Notes: a model not told the origin generated them from the letters alone. A DNA stretch of 64,000 nt from Hymenobacter sp. 15J16-1T3B (GCF_020711235.1 NZ_JAJFAV010000008.1:124001-188000), one strand, 5' to 3'; counted from the first letter of the stretch, positions 7,358 through 16,834 are shown. Program-made: numbers and translations.

Positions 7358-10300
7358 TTATTCCTTGATGATTTTCTGGGTGTGCACGCCCGAGGCGCTG
7401 CGCACCGTGAGCTGGTACACGCCCGGGCGCAGCGGCTGCACGCTAAGCGTGGCCGCCGCCTGCTGCCCGGTGGTTTGCCGCGCGAGCACCACCCGGCCGA
7501 GGGCGTCGCTCAGCGTGACGGTGGCGGCTTCGGCGGCGGGCAGGGTCACCGTGAGCTGTTCGCCTACGGGGTTGGGGTAAGCCAGCGGCGCGGACGACGC
7601 CGCGGCCGTTTTGCTGGCCAGGGCGCCACGGCTGTTGGTGCACGTGCTGCCGGCGGTGTAGCTGTGCGGGGTGGCGCTGGAGTTACGCTCGGCCGTGGTC
7701 GTGCCCACGCGGTAGGTGAAGTAGAACGACAGCGCCGCGCCAGCGGCCTGCGCCTGGCTGAAGGTGAAGTTGCTGCCCGCCGCCGTCATGGCGTACCCCG
7801 CGTAGCCGCCGGTTCCGGTTTTAAGGTAAATCAGCGCCAGCGAGCTGCCGGCAATGGGTGCCAGCGGCACGAACTTCCAGTTTACCGTGCCGTTGGTGGT
7901 CGACACCTCGTAGCTGTAGTCGCCGTTGGCGGCGGTGCCGGTGCACGCGCTGCCACCCGGGGTGGTGCCGCCGGCCGCGGAGCCGTACACTTCCAGTTCG
8001 TAGAGCGAGTAGCCGTAAGCGGTGCCGCGGGCCGTGCCGTACATGCGCACGTAGCGGCCGGTGCCGCTCAGGCCGGTGTGGTCGTTGACGAGCGTAGCGT
8101 TGCCCGCGACGGTTTTGATGGTGGTCCAGGTGGCCGCATCAGCCGACACCTGCACCAGGTAATCCTTGCCGTAGGCGCCTTCCCAGGTCAGCTTCACCCG
8201 GCTCACGTTGTAGCTGGCGCCCAGGTCCACGTACAGCCACTGCGGGTCGGCAAAGGCGCTGCTCCAGCGGGTGCTCGTGGCGTTGCCGTCGACGGCGGCC
8301 GCGCCGGGCGTGCCCGCGTTTTCCGTCGACGAGGTGTAGGTGGGCTTGTTCAGGGCCAGGTTGGGAGCCGCAGCAGCCGTAAAGTTCAGCCAGTTGACGT
8401 TGCAGCCCGTCGAAGCCGAGGCGTAGAGCCGCAGCGTCTGGGCGCCCGCGGGCAGGGTCACGGTGGTGCCGATGGTTTGCCAGCTTTGCCAGCCGCCGGT
8501 GTTGCCCACGTTGATGCTGCCGAGCACCGCGCCGCCGCTGGTGCGCAGCTGCAGGGTAGCCCCGCCGTTGGCCGAGGCCACGCGGAGCTCCACCGCGTAC
8601 GGCCCGGCCGCGGCCACGTTCACGCTGTAGTCCAGCCAGTCGCCGGTTTCAAACCAGTCCACGTTCTGCCCGCCGCCGGTGTCGGTGGTCGTTTCCTTGT
8701 CCGTGCCCGACTGCGTACTAAAGCTTTCCGCCTCGATCTTGCCCGGAATGGCCTGGGCCGTGGGCGCCGCTACGCTCACGCTGACGGCCGCCGAGGTGGT
8801 GGCGGCGCCGGCGTTGTCGGTGGCTTTGGCCGTGAGGTTGTAGGTGCCCGCCGGTACGCCGGCCCACGTGTAGCTGTAGGGGCTGCTGGTAGCAGTGCCG
8901 AGCAGCGTGGTGCCGCTGAAGAACTCCACCTTGCTGATCGAGCCGTCGGCGTCGGCGGCGCTGGCGGCCAGGCTGATGCTGGCCGGCGCCGTGAACGAGG
9001 TGCCGCTGGCGGGCGAGGTCAGGCTGACGCTCGGGGCCGCGTTGGCCGCGCCGTTTTTGGTCAGGCTGCGCAGGTTGTCGAGGTAGAACGTGTAGTTCGT
9101 CAGCGAGTTGGGCGCGAAGAGAAACACCGAGTTGTCCACGTCGGAATCGGGCGTGCCGGGGTCGGGGGCGCTGGCGAAGGTGAAGATGAGGGTATGCCAG
9201 GCGTTGGTTTGCTTCACCACGGCCTGGTAGATGCTGTGGCGGCCGGTGGGGTAGTTCTGCGGGCGCGAGGCCGCGCTGCTCTCCAGCTGCCAGGAAACGA
9301 CGGTGCCGGCCGGAGCCGAGGTGTACACGTCCAGGGCAAACACCTTGTCGCCCTTTTTGTAGGCCGCGCCGTCCTTGGTCAGCAGGTTGCGGAAGGCCAG
9401 CACGTCGTACTGCTCGCTGGCGTTGCGGGTGTATTGCCCCACCTTGGCCGAGGTGTTGATGCCCGTGGCCGCGGGGTTGTTCACCACGGCTGCGTAGGCG
9501 CCGTTGGCGCTCAGCAAGGTCAGGTTGCGCGTCGCGTCGTAGTTCTCGAAGGTAGTACCGGCCGCGTAAGTCGGCGCGGCGGACCGCTTCACGATGCGGA
9601 TGTTGTCGACGTAGTAGGTGTCGCCGGTAAGGGAGTTGTTGCCAAACAGAAACGCCAGCTCGTCGATGGCCACGTTGGCCGTGCCGCCGTCGGGCGAAGT
9701 TACGTAATTGAAGGTCAGCGTCTGCCACTGGTTCTGCACCGTCGTGCGCGCCTCATAGGTGCTGTTGCGCCCGGCCGGGTAGGTATTAGCGGCGGCAGCT
9801 TTGTTCTGCAGGTTCAGCAGCACGGCGGTGCCCACCGGCGCGGCCGTGTACACATCGGCCTGGATCTGGTAGGTCTGGTTCTTAAACAGCGCCGCGTCCT
9901 CGACGATGGTGCCCGCGGGGCCGGCGTCGAAGAACAGCACGTCGTACTGCTCGGCCGGGTTGCGCACGTACTTGGCCACTTTGGCGGAAGTATTCACGCC
10001 GGTAGCCGCGGGGTTGGCGAAGTTGGCGGTGTAGGCCCCGTTGGTCTTGGCCGCGTTCTGCGTGATGCGGGCCGTGCCGTCGTAGTTGATCAGCACGTCG
10101 GTGCTCAGGATGGGCTGATCGGCCTGCTTTTTCACCAGCAGGTTGTCGAAGTAGAACGTGGCGCCGGAGCTGGTGGCGGGTTGAAACAGCAGCGTCACGT
10201 TGTCGATGCTGTAGATGCTGGTGCCCGCGTCGATGCTGCGCTCCAGGTCGAATTCCAGGGTTTCCCAGGCGTTTTGCCGGCTGGTGTAGGCCCGGTAAGC

Positions 10301-11746
10301 GCTGTGGCGGCCCAGCGGGAAGTTGGTAGCCGTCGTGACGGCGCTGTTTTCCAACTGCAGGGTCACCTTGCTGCCCACCGGCGCGGTGGAGTACACGTCG
10401 AGGTAGATTTTGCGCCGGCCCGCCACGAAGTCGTTGGCGTTGCCGATGGCCACGTTGCGCAGCGAAATCACGTCGTACTGCTCCGTGGTGTTGCGCACGT
10501 ACTTAGCGACTTTGGCCGAGGTATTTTGCCCCCCGCTCACCGGGTTGGCCAGGGCTTGGGTGAGCGTACCAGTAGCCGAGGCGTAGGTCACGAAGCGGTT
10601 GGCCTCAAAATCCTCGTACAGCTTCTCCAGCTGCAGGGCCGGGCCGACGGTGACGCCTAGCGAGTACGTGCCCGTGGGGCAGCCGCTCACGGCGGTGCTC
10701 ACCGCCACGTTGCCGCCCGCCGACGAGCCCCAGTTCACCTGAATGGCGTTGGTGCCCTGCCCGGCGGTGATGGTGGCGCCGACTGGCACCGACCAAGTAT
10801 AAGTGGCCCCGGTCACCGCGTCGAGGCGGTAGGTTTTACCCGTATCGTTCTGGTACACCGACTCGTCGCCGAGCACGGCGTAGTTGTACGTGCCTTTGTA
10901 GACGCGCACGAAATCCACCTGCATGGTGGTCGGGTAGTCGGCCGGATTGGGGTTGGTGTACCCCGTAAAGCCGGTGCCAGGGCCGCCCACCGCGGCGTTG
11001 AGCATCAGGTAGAAGTTGCCGTCGTTAAAGGGCCAGGCGCCGCCCGAGGTGGTTTTGGGCGAGGCCGTGTGGTAGAGCGTGTTGTCGATAAACCACTTAA
11101 TCTGGTTGGGGCTCCACTCCACCGCGTAGGTGTGAAACCCGGTGCTCAAGTCCACCGTGCCCGCGTACTCGCGGCCGGTAAAGTGCCAGCCGTTGTCGTC
11201 GTAGTGAATAGTGCCGGCGACGGAGGTTGGGTTTTTGTGCTTGGCCTCTATAATGTCGATTTCGCCGGTGCTGGGCCAGTTGCCGGGGTCGGGCAGCATC
11301 CAGAACGCAGGCCACACGCCCTGCCCCGAGGGCAGCTTGATGCTGGCTTCGATGCGGCCGTACTTGAAGGTTTGCAGGGCGCCGGCGGCCGTTTTGGAAA
11401 ACAGCTTGGCCGAGGAGTAGCTGTAGTTGCGCCCGCCCACGGTGCTCGGCTCGTAGCGGGTGGTGATGGTGAGGTAGCCCCCGGCCACGGCGGCGTTGGC
11501 CGCACGGTAGGCCTGCAGCTCGGCGTTGCCGAAGTTGCAGTTGCCCTCGGCGCAGCCGTCGCCCTCGTACACGCGCCATTTGCTCAGGTCGCCGGCGGTG
11601 GTGAATTCGTCCTGCCAGACCAGCTGATTGCACTGAGCCTGAGCCAGAGTGGGGCTGAGCACGGCGAGGCCCGCACCAGCAGCCAGCCCGTAGGCGCTGC
11701 GGCGGAGCCACTGCCTGGCGCGGCCGGAAAGTAGAGGTGTTGTCAT
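7358..11746 (-). CDS. Modular GH16 beta-glucanase (laminarinase-like), T9SS cargo
   Basis: Very large secreted enzyme of 1,462 residues from ATG 11746; an upstream ATG at 11779 would add 11 residues before the signal peptide. Modules in order: signal peptide (1-38), GH16 domain (about 40-285) with the catalytic motif GEIDIIE (E162, D164, E167), a PKD-like linker (290-370), three tandem copies of a roughly 170-residue beta-rich module (374-541, 554-722, 732-898), an Ig-like domain (905-992), CBM6 (1000-1125), an F5/8 type C domain (1128-1257), a CBM56-like module (1268-1370, with SFYFTYRVG and ERNSSA) and a T9SS type A sorting domain (1385-1462, YPNPVGEQ to KIIKE). CBM56 binds beta-1,3-glucan, which favours laminarin-type substrates. 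Exported by type IX secretion and probably held at the cell surface. Confidence 0.93.
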   Translation of the reverse strand: MTTPLLSGRARQWLRRSAYGLAAGAGLAVLSPTLAQAQCNQLVWQDEFTTAGDLSKWRVYEGDGCAEGNCNFGNAELQAYRAANAAVAGGYLTITTRYEPSTVGGRNYSYSSAKLFSKTAAGALQTFKYGRIEASIKLPSGQGVWPAFWMLPDPGNWPSTGEIDIIEAKHKNPTSVAGTIHYDDNGWHFTGREYAGTVDLSTGFHTYAVEWSPNQIKWFIDNTLYHTASPKTTSGGAWPFNDGNFYLMLNAAVGGPGTGFTGYTNPNPADYPTTMQVDFVRVYKGTYNYAVLGDESVYQNDTGKTYRLDAVTGATYTWSVPVGATITAGQGTNAIQVNWGSSAGGNVAVSTAVSGCPTGTYSLGVTVGPALQLEKLYEDFEANRFVTYASATGTLTQALANPVSGGQNTSAKVAKYVRNTTEQYDVISLRNVAIGNANDFVAGRRKIYLDVYSTAPVGSKVTLQLENSAVTTATNFPLGRHSAYRAYTSRQNAWETLEFDLERSIDAGTSIYSIDNVTLLFQPATSSGATFYFDNLLVKKQADQPILSTDVLINYDGTARITQNAAKTNGAYTANFANPAATGVNTSAKVAKYVRNPAEQYDVLFFDAGPAGTIVEDAALFKNQTYQIQADVYTAAPVGTAVLLNLQNKAAAANTYPAGRNSTYEARTTVQNQWQTLTFNYVTSPDGGTANVAIDELAFLFGNNSLTGDTYYVDNIRIVKRSAAPTYAAGTTFENYDATRNLTLLSANGAYAAVVNNPAATGINTSAKVGQYTRNASEQYDVLAFRNLLTKDGAAYKKGDKVFALDVYTSAPAGTVVSWQLESSAASRPQNYPTGRHSIYQAVVKQTNAWHTLIFTFASAPDPGTPDSDVDNSVFLFAPNSLTNYTFYLDNLRSLTKNGAANAAPSVSLTSPASGTSFTAPASISLAASAADADGSISKVEFFSGTTLLGTATSSPYSYTWAGVPAGTYNLTAKATDNAGAATTSAAVSVSVAAPTAQAIPGKIEAESFSTQSGTDKETTTDTGGGQNVDWFETGDWLDYSVNVAAAGPYAVELRVASANGGATLQLRTSGGAVLGSINVGNTGGWQSWQTIGTTVTLPAGAQTLRLYASASTGCNVNWLNFTAAAAPNLALNKPTYTSSTENAGTPGAAAVDGNATSTRWSSAFADPQWLYVDLGASYNVSRVKLTWEGAYGKDYLVQVSADAATWTTIKTVAGNATLVNDHTGLSGTGRYVRMYGTARGTAYGYSLYELEVYGSAAGGTTPGGSACTGTAANGDYSYEVSTTNGTVNWKFVPLAPIAGSSLALIYLKTGTGGYAGYAMTAAGSNFTFSQAQAAGAALSFYFTYRVGTTTAERNSSATPHSYTAGSTCTNSRGALASKTAAASSAPLAYPNPVGEQLTVTLPAAEAATVTLSDALGRVVLARQTTGQQAAATLSVQPLRPGVYQLTVRSASGVHTQKIIKE
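9053..10627 (-). repeat. Three tandem protein modules within the GH16 gene
   Basis: Codons for three homologous modules lie at about 10124-10627, 9581-10087 and 9053-9553. Each has the order NTSAKV, then Y-RN--EQYDV, then DVY(S/T)(S/A)AP-G, then a P-GR-S-Y segment, and ends FY-DN or YY-DN. They look like beta-sandwich carbohydrate-binding modules of the CBM4/9 sort, but I cannot assign them to a named family. Copies differ at many residues, so duplication is not recent. Confidence 0.8.
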
Positions 11747-11979
11747 ACTGGTTGTGGAGGTTGGGGAATGAGCAGGCATTAGCCGGCTGTCCGCCCCGCA
11801 AGCAGGGCAACAACCACGACCGGCGGGTGAAGCCGACCGGCCGCCGGCGCACCGCTAGCTTGGTAGCAGGCCGCACCGGCGTGGGACGAGAAGAGCAGGA
11901 AGGGCCCGAGCGCGGCCGTGTTGGGGAAGAGGCGAAGTGCGGTGACCGTTAAGGCTCACCCTCAGCGGCTCGGGTTGGT

Positions 11980-12010
11980 CAAAGCTAGGCGCGTTGTTAG
12001 GCAAAAGCAA
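11980..12010 (-). promoter_or_regulatory. Bacteroidota-type promoter of the GH16-GH5 unit
   Basis: On the minus strand TTG (12010-12008), a 20-base spacer and TAGCTTTG (11987-11980) fit the -33/-7 consensus. The start would be near 11973, giving a leader of about 225 bases (11747-11973) in which no gene is seen. Confidence 0.65.
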
Positions 12011-12049
12011 GCGCAAAATCCTGCATAAATAGCCAAAAACAGCGTTTTA

Positions 12050-12070
12050 CGCTTACGTGTGTACGCTTAA
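12050..12070. promoter_or_regulatory. CGCTTA(C/A) direct repeat upstream of GH16
   Basis: CGCTTAC (12050-12056) and CGCTTAA (12064-12070) repeat at 14-base spacing. The second lies in TGTACGCTT (12060-12068), the 9-mer shared with the SusC promoter and the second GH16 gene. It lies about 75-100 bases upstream of the predicted transcription start. Confidence 0.5.
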
Positions 12071-12122
12071 CGCACACGAGTTTGTCACGTATTTGCCGCT
12101 TGATGGCCCGCAAATCAGCCAC

Positions 12123-12136
12123 TGCAAACGTTTGCA
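12123..12136. promoter_or_regulatory. Perfect LacI-type operator
   Basis: TGCAAACGTTTGCA is a perfect 14-bp palindrome with the AACGTT core typical of LacI/GalR regulators. It lies about 150 bases upstream of the GH16 promoter start. The same site with one mismatched pair occurs upstream of SusC at 3011-3024. Two LacI regulators (36175 and 43614) are encoded in the window; which one binds is not known. Confidence 0.65.
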
Positions 12137-12154
12137 CAACGGATAACAAACAAT

Positions 12155-12183
12155 AAAAAAAGTGGGCAAATGGCCCACTTTTT
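12155..12183 (-). terminator. Intrinsic terminator of the xylan locus
   Basis: AAAAAGTGGGC (12157-12167) and GCCCACTTTTT (12173-12183) form a perfect hairpin with a 5-base loop, 35 bases after the GH39 stop codon. On the minus strand a T run follows. It separates the xylan genes from the GH16-GH5 unit. Confidence 0.85.
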
Positions 12184-12217
12184 CCGCGGATGAAATTCCC
12201 CGTCGACGGCCCCCCTC

Positions 12218-13789
12218 CTACTTGCCGGCCCTGGGCAACGGCGTCAGCTTGAGCAGCACGACGTCGTTGTCACGCAGCTCCACTTGCTCATGGACGGCCC
12301 CCTGACTGACCTGCACGGTTTTCTGCCAGAGCGGCTGGTCGGCGGTGGCCGCCGCTAGCGTGCTTACCTGTTGCCGCGTCAGTTCGGTTGGGCGCCCCAG
12401 CCGCAGGTAGGCCGAGTAGGCGTCGTTTTGGTCGTAGCCCACCTTGTAGGCTGCGCAGCGGTAAGCGCCGGGTGCCAGGTGGCTTATCAGCAGCTGCACC
12501 GTGCGCGGATTGCCGGCCGGGTGCTCCTGCCCGAAGTAGACCTGATCAGTGCTGCTGCCCAGGGCCGGGGGCGCGAAGTTCCAGCACAGCAGCTGCACGC
12601 CGCCCTGCGCGTCGCGGGTGGCCCAAGAGGCGGAATCGGCGTTGTGCAGCTCGGTGGTTCCGAGCTGGTGCAAGTACTTGTAGGCAAAATACGCCGGCTT
12701 GCGGATGCCCTGCAGATTCAGCAGCCCAAAGCCGCCGTGGAACGGCGTGGGGGCCGGCCCGGCCTCCTCAAAGATGTCGGTAAACGTCCAGTACGACATA
12801 CTGGTGGCCGCCCGCTCCGTCTGTTTGAGTGTGTTGAGCAGGTAAGCGGCGCTATGGTAGGAGTCGTGCACCGGGTCGCGCGAGGAGTACGAGGTGCTCC
12901 ACTCCGTGATGTGCAGCTCGGCCTGGGGCCGGGCCGAAGCCTCGATTTTGCGGCGCACGGCCTGCACGTTGCGCGCAATGCCGTTCGGGTCGCCGAGTTG
13001 CTGCTGGCCCTGCCCAAACTCGTCGAGGCCACCCTCCCGCACGCCGTAGTCGTGGGTGCTGACGAAATCCAGCGGCACTTGCTGGTGGGCGCAGTAGCTG
13101 AGCGTCTCGTCAATCCAACCCACGCCCGAGGAAGCCGGCCCGCCCACCCGGTACGTGGCCGACACGCGCTTGATGGCCCGGGCCGTGGCGGCGTACAGGC
13201 AGAAGTAATCGGCCTGGGTGCCGGAAAAGAAAGCGGGGTAATTCGGCTCGTTCCACACTTCAAAGTACCAGCTTTCCACCTCCCGCCGGCCGTAGCGCGC
13301 TTCCCAGTGCCGCACCAGCGCCTCCACCAGGGCTTCCCACTTGGCGTAGTCCTTGGGCGGCGACACATTGGCCCGCCACCAGAACACGGTTTTATCGGTG
13401 CTGCGCAGGGCGGCGGGCATGAACGATAGCTCCACGAAAGGCTTCACCCCGATGCTCAGCAGGTAGTCGTAGAGCTGATCGATGTACTGAAAGTTGTAGA
13501 CGGGGCGGCCGGCGCGGTCCTCCTGGTACACGCCCATGTCGTCGTGCAGCAGGCCGTGGAAGCGCAGGTACCGAAAGCCGCATTCCTGTTTGAGCCGGGC
13601 CAACTGCCGCTGCCAGTCGGCGCGCAGGCCTTCGTGGGCCCGGCCGGCCCCCACGCACAGCTCGAACGAGCGGCTCAACGGGCCTTTCGCCTGGCGGGCA
13701 TCGACGCGAATGACGCGGGGAGTGGGCTGCGCCCGCACAGCCAGGCCCAGCGGCCAGGCTGCCAATAACAAGGTGACAAGCAAACGCAT
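12218..13789 (-). CDS. GH39 beta-xylosidase
   Basis: Exported glycosidase of 523 residues, expected to release xylose from xylo-oligosaccharides. A signal peptide (1-20, ending VRAQ) is followed by a GH39 barrel. The acid/base residue is E181 in EVWNEPN and the nucleophile E296 in HITEWS; YLRFHGLL near 74-81 is also family-typical. A beta-sandwich fills the C-terminal 130 residues. Length agrees with GH39 enzymes. It is the last gene of the xylan run, 171 bases after GH115 and just before a strong terminator. GH39 also contains iduronidases, but the context points to xylosidase. Confidence 0.88.
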   Translation of the reverse strand: MRLLVTLLLAAWPLGLAVRAQPTPRVIRVDARQAKGPLSRSFELCVGAGRAHEGLRADWQRQLARLKQECGFRYLRFHGLLHDDMGVYQEDRAGRPVYNFQYIDQLYDYLLSIGVKPFVELSFMPAALRSTDKTVFWWRANVSPPKDYAKWEALVEALVRHWEARYGRREVESWYFEVWNEPNYPAFFSGTQADYFCLYAATARAIKRVSATYRVGGPASSGVGWIDETLSYCAHQQVPLDFVSTHDYGVREGGLDEFGQGQQQLGDPNGIARNVQAVRRKIEASARPQAELHITEWSTSYSSRDPVHDSYHSAAYLLNTLKQTERAATSMSYWTFTDIFEEAGPAPTPFHGGFGLLNLQGIRKPAYFAYKYLHQLGTTELHNADSASWATRDAQGGVQLLCWNFAPPALGSSTDQVYFGQEHPAGNPRTVQLLISHLAPGAYRCAAYKVGYDQNDAYSAYLRLGRPTELTRQQVSTLAAATADQPLWQKTVQVSQGAVHEQVELRDNDVVLLKLTPLPRAGK

Positions 13790-13960
13790 GGGGCAGCCGT
13801 TGAAAATCAGAAGTAACCATGACCGGTAGCCAATTAGCCCAACGCGTAGGTAGAAGTCGGTACTTTTTGGGCGTGCCTGCTACTGGGCAGCAAGCATTTT
13901 TTGCGGCCCTCTTCGCCCCACCCACGTGAAGTGCTTACCGCTCAACTGCGCGGGCAGCTA

Positions 13961-16600
13961 CTACGGGTTTCTGCCCCCGCCCCGCGGGCTTTCCGGCGGA
14001 CCGAGGTAGCTGGGCTTGAGCCCGCCGCGGTCGAGGACGAGTTTTTCCAGCACCACCCCGGGGTCGACCACCCAGAACTTGAGCGTGTGCGGCCCGGCCG
14101 TGGTGAGCTGGTGCTGCGACGTCTTGACGATGATGTTCTGGGCCACGGCCTGTTCCCAGGGCCGGTTGCCGTTGTCGGCTACCAAACCGGTGTGCAGGTT
14201 GACGAGCTGCGGGGCTTCGTCGTCGAAGCTGACCGCGTAGCGCAGGCCGCCCTGGTTGGTGAAGTCCAGCGTCGGGGCCAGGTAGGCGTGCACCGTCACG
14301 GGGCCGGGGCCGCTGAGTTGCACCTGGTACTGCAGGTGCGGGCTGCCGGCGCCCGGCCTCTGGGCGGGCGCGGTGGCGGGCTGCGCCGTCACGCCCGAGA
14401 GCGTGCGGCCCAAGTCCGGAAGTACCTGCCAGCTCAGGCCGCTGCCGTGCACCGCTTGGCTGAAGTGCTCGGCCTCGATGCTCACGTAGCCGTCGGCTTC
14501 GACGAAAACTCCCGCCGCGGAAGCGGCTGGCGGCCGGGTCACCGCGGCGGCAGTGGTCGGCTCCACCAGAGCCGTGATTTTGTCGGCCGGCAGGGTCACC
14601 ACGTCGGGCATTTTATCCACCGGCGGCTGCTGCCAGTAGGTATAGCCGATGTGCGTCTGGTCCATCATGTGGTTCCACTTGCCGCCCGCTACCGCGTGGT
14701 AGCGCTGCTTGATTTCGGCGTCCTTGGCAAACAGCGCCCGGGCCTGCTCGGCCAGCACGTTGGCGGTGCTCCAGCCGCTGGCCGCCGCCTGTCGGTTGCG
14801 GGCCACCGTGTAGTACAGCTCGTTGAGGTTGGCGCAGGCCAGAATGGGGTGCAGCACCAGTTCGAAGTACGCGTCGCGCTGGGCAGCGGGCAGCTTTGCC
14901 TGCAGCGCCTCGGCCTGCTGCCGCAGCTGCTGCCACTCGGCCATCACCGCGGGCCACTCGGCGTAGTTGGTGAGGCTGTACGTAGTGGCGTCGAGCAGTT
15001 CGGGCTTGCGGCGGGCGTTGTACTTGGCGTAGCGGCTCAGCATGTCGCCGATGGCCGGCGCGTGCTCCGGGCCGAACTGTTGCCGGGCCCAGCCGCGGGC
15101 GTAGTCGGCCACTTGGTCGGCGCCGAGTTTGGCGGGGTTCCAGGCGTAGTCGAGGAAAAAGCTGATGGGCAGTTCCATGGGTTTCAGGTCGCCCACGTTC
15201 ACAATCCAGATCTGGTTGGCCCCATACTGGTGGGCTAGGTGCATCTGCTCCCAGATGCGCGGCAGCGGATTCGTGTTCAGCCACTTGTAGTTGCGCGGGC
15301 CGCCCACGTAGTCGAAGTGGTAGTAGATGCCGTAGCCGCCGCGGCGGGGCTTCTCCCCTAGCTTGGGCAGCTTGCGCAGGTTGCCCCAGTTGTCGTCGCA
15401 GAGCAGCAGGGTCACGTCGTCGGGCACGCGCATGCCGCGGTCGTAGTAGTCCTGCACTTCCTTGTAAAGGGCCCAGAGCTGGGGCGTTTGCTCGGCGGGC
15501 TTGCCGGTTTCGTCGGCAATGATCTGGCGCTGGTCGGCCACGATGCGCTCCAGCAGGGCAATGTTGCTCTGCTCGCTCATGGGCTCGTCGCCGTCGCCGC
15601 GCATGCCGATGGTCACGATGTTTTCGCGCTGGCCCATGCGGCGCATGCCGCCGCGCCAGAACTCGCGCAGCGTCTCGGCGTTGGTCTGGTAGTTCCACGG
15701 GCCTTTGCCGCCCTTCTGCCACTCGGCGTGGGCCCGCGTCAGCGGCTCGTGGTGGGAGGTGCCCATCACGATGCCGTACTCGTCGGCCAGCACGGGGTTT
15801 TGCGGGTCGTCCACGTTGAACATATTGCCCCACATGGCCGGCCAGAGGTAGTTGCCTTTCAGCCGCAGGATCAGCTCAAACATGCGGGCGTACATCTTCG
15901 AGTTGACGCCGCCGAACTTTTCCTGGGCCCAGCCCTGCAGGGCCGGCGCCTCGTCGTTGATGAAGATGCCGCGGTATTTCACCGCCGGCTCGCCCAGGGT
16001 GTGCCGGCCGGGCAGCACGTACAGCGCCTTCTGCGGCGGCACCGGCACGTCGGCCCACCAGTACCAGGGCGAAACGCCCATCTGCTGCGAAAGGTCGTAG
16101 ATGCCGTAGATGGTCCCGCGCTTGTCGCTGCCGGCCACCACCAAGGCCTGCTCCACGCCCGGCAGGGGATTGTCCACGGCCTGCACCACAAAGGTTTCCC
16201 ACTTGCCGGTCAGGCCGCTGGCATCGAGCTTTTTACCTTGAATCAGCCCGTCGATGAGCGGGCTTTTGCCCACGGTGCCGATGATGACGACCTGCTTGCC
16301 GCTCGGCGCCTGATCAGTCGTCAGCGCGGGCTGCCGCTGCGTGACGCGCTGAATGTCGGCCTGCAGGTCGCGGGCGGCGCGCAACACGCCGGGCCAGTCC
16401 GCGGCGCTGGCAAAAAGCGGGGCGGCCTGCCCGCCCGCCACCAGCGGAAAGCGGCCCTTGCCCTTGTCGGCCGACACGTAGGTATCGGCGCCGGGCACGG
16501 CGGGGCCGGCCAGCGCGGGCCGCGCGGCCGTCAGCAGCCAGACGAGCAGCACGGGCAGCCAGCTCAGACGAAGCGAATAAAAAGAACGGGGTACGGTCAT
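13961..16600 (-). CDS. GH115 xylan alpha-1,2-glucuronidase
   Basis: Removes (4-O-methyl)glucuronic acid from xylan, including from internal residues. The 879-residue protein has a signal peptide (1-31, ending ARPALAGP), then the GH115 N-terminal and catalytic regions: VVIIGTVGKSPLI, GIYGIY-like KRGTIYGIYDLS, SPWYWWADVP, YRGIFINDEAPAL, MWGNMF and GMRGDGDEPM are all typical of the family. The last 170 residues form the C-terminal beta domain (VSIEAEHF, about 715 onward). Length matches other GH115 proteins. It complements the GH67 enzyme at 32354, which acts on short oligosaccharides. Upstream DNA carries a REP-like element rather than a clear promoter. Confidence 0.93.
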   Translation of the reverse strand: MTVPRSFYSLRLSWLPVLLVWLLTAARPALAGPAVPGADTYVSADKGKGRFPLVAGGQAAPLFASAADWPGVLRAARDLQADIQRVTQRQPALTTDQAPSGKQVVIIGTVGKSPLIDGLIQGKKLDASGLTGKWETFVVQAVDNPLPGVEQALVVAGSDKRGTIYGIYDLSQQMGVSPWYWWADVPVPPQKALYVLPGRHTLGEPAVKYRGIFINDEAPALQGWAQEKFGGVNSKMYARMFELILRLKGNYLWPAMWGNMFNVDDPQNPVLADEYGIVMGTSHHEPLTRAHAEWQKGGKGPWNYQTNAETLREFWRGGMRRMGQRENIVTIGMRGDGDEPMSEQSNIALLERIVADQRQIIADETGKPAEQTPQLWALYKEVQDYYDRGMRVPDDVTLLLCDDNWGNLRKLPKLGEKPRRGGYGIYYHFDYVGGPRNYKWLNTNPLPRIWEQMHLAHQYGANQIWIVNVGDLKPMELPISFFLDYAWNPAKLGADQVADYARGWARQQFGPEHAPAIGDMLSRYAKYNARRKPELLDATTYSLTNYAEWPAVMAEWQQLRQQAEALQAKLPAAQRDAYFELVLHPILACANLNELYYTVARNRQAAASGWSTANVLAEQARALFAKDAEIKQRYHAVAGGKWNHMMDQTHIGYTYWQQPPVDKMPDVVTLPADKITALVEPTTAAAVTRPPAASAAGVFVEADGYVSIEAEHFSQAVHGSGLSWQVLPDLGRTLSGVTAQPATAPAQRPGAGSPHLQYQVQLSGPGPVTVHAYLAPTLDFTNQGGLRYAVSFDDEAPQLVNLHTGLVADNGNRPWEQAVAQNIIVKTSQHQLTTAGPHTLKFWVVDPGVVLEKLVLDRGGLKPSYLGPPESPRGGGRNP

Positions 16601-16639
16601 GGAAATGCGAAATGCGCCAACGCAAGGCTAAAACTAGCT

Positions 16640-16790
16640 CCCCTCCTTAGATTAAGGAGGGGCTGGGGTGGTTGAAAGATCAGAGCGGGAAACCACCCCA
16701 CGTCAGCCTGCGAGATGTCTCGACACGCTCGACCTGACGTGCTCAATGGGCCATTTAATTTCGAGCCCCCGCTCCTCTGAGGAGGGGCTG
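16640..16790. repeat. REP-like composite palindromic element
   Basis: Several nested dyads lie between the GH10 and GH115 genes: CCCCTCCTTA-GAT-TAAGGAGGGG (16640-16662), GGGGTGGTT with AACCACCCC (16665-16699), ACGTCAG with CTGACGT (16700-16740) around GAGATGTCTC, and CTCCTC-T-GAGGAG (16772-16784). The CCCCTCC/GGAGGGG type of intergenic repeat is widespread in Bacteroidota genomes. It may fold in the mRNA between the two cistrons. Confidence 0.75.
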
Positions 16791-16834
16791 GTTTCTAGCC
16801 TTCGTTCTAACCCTGGTTTATGCTTTGGGCTGCT

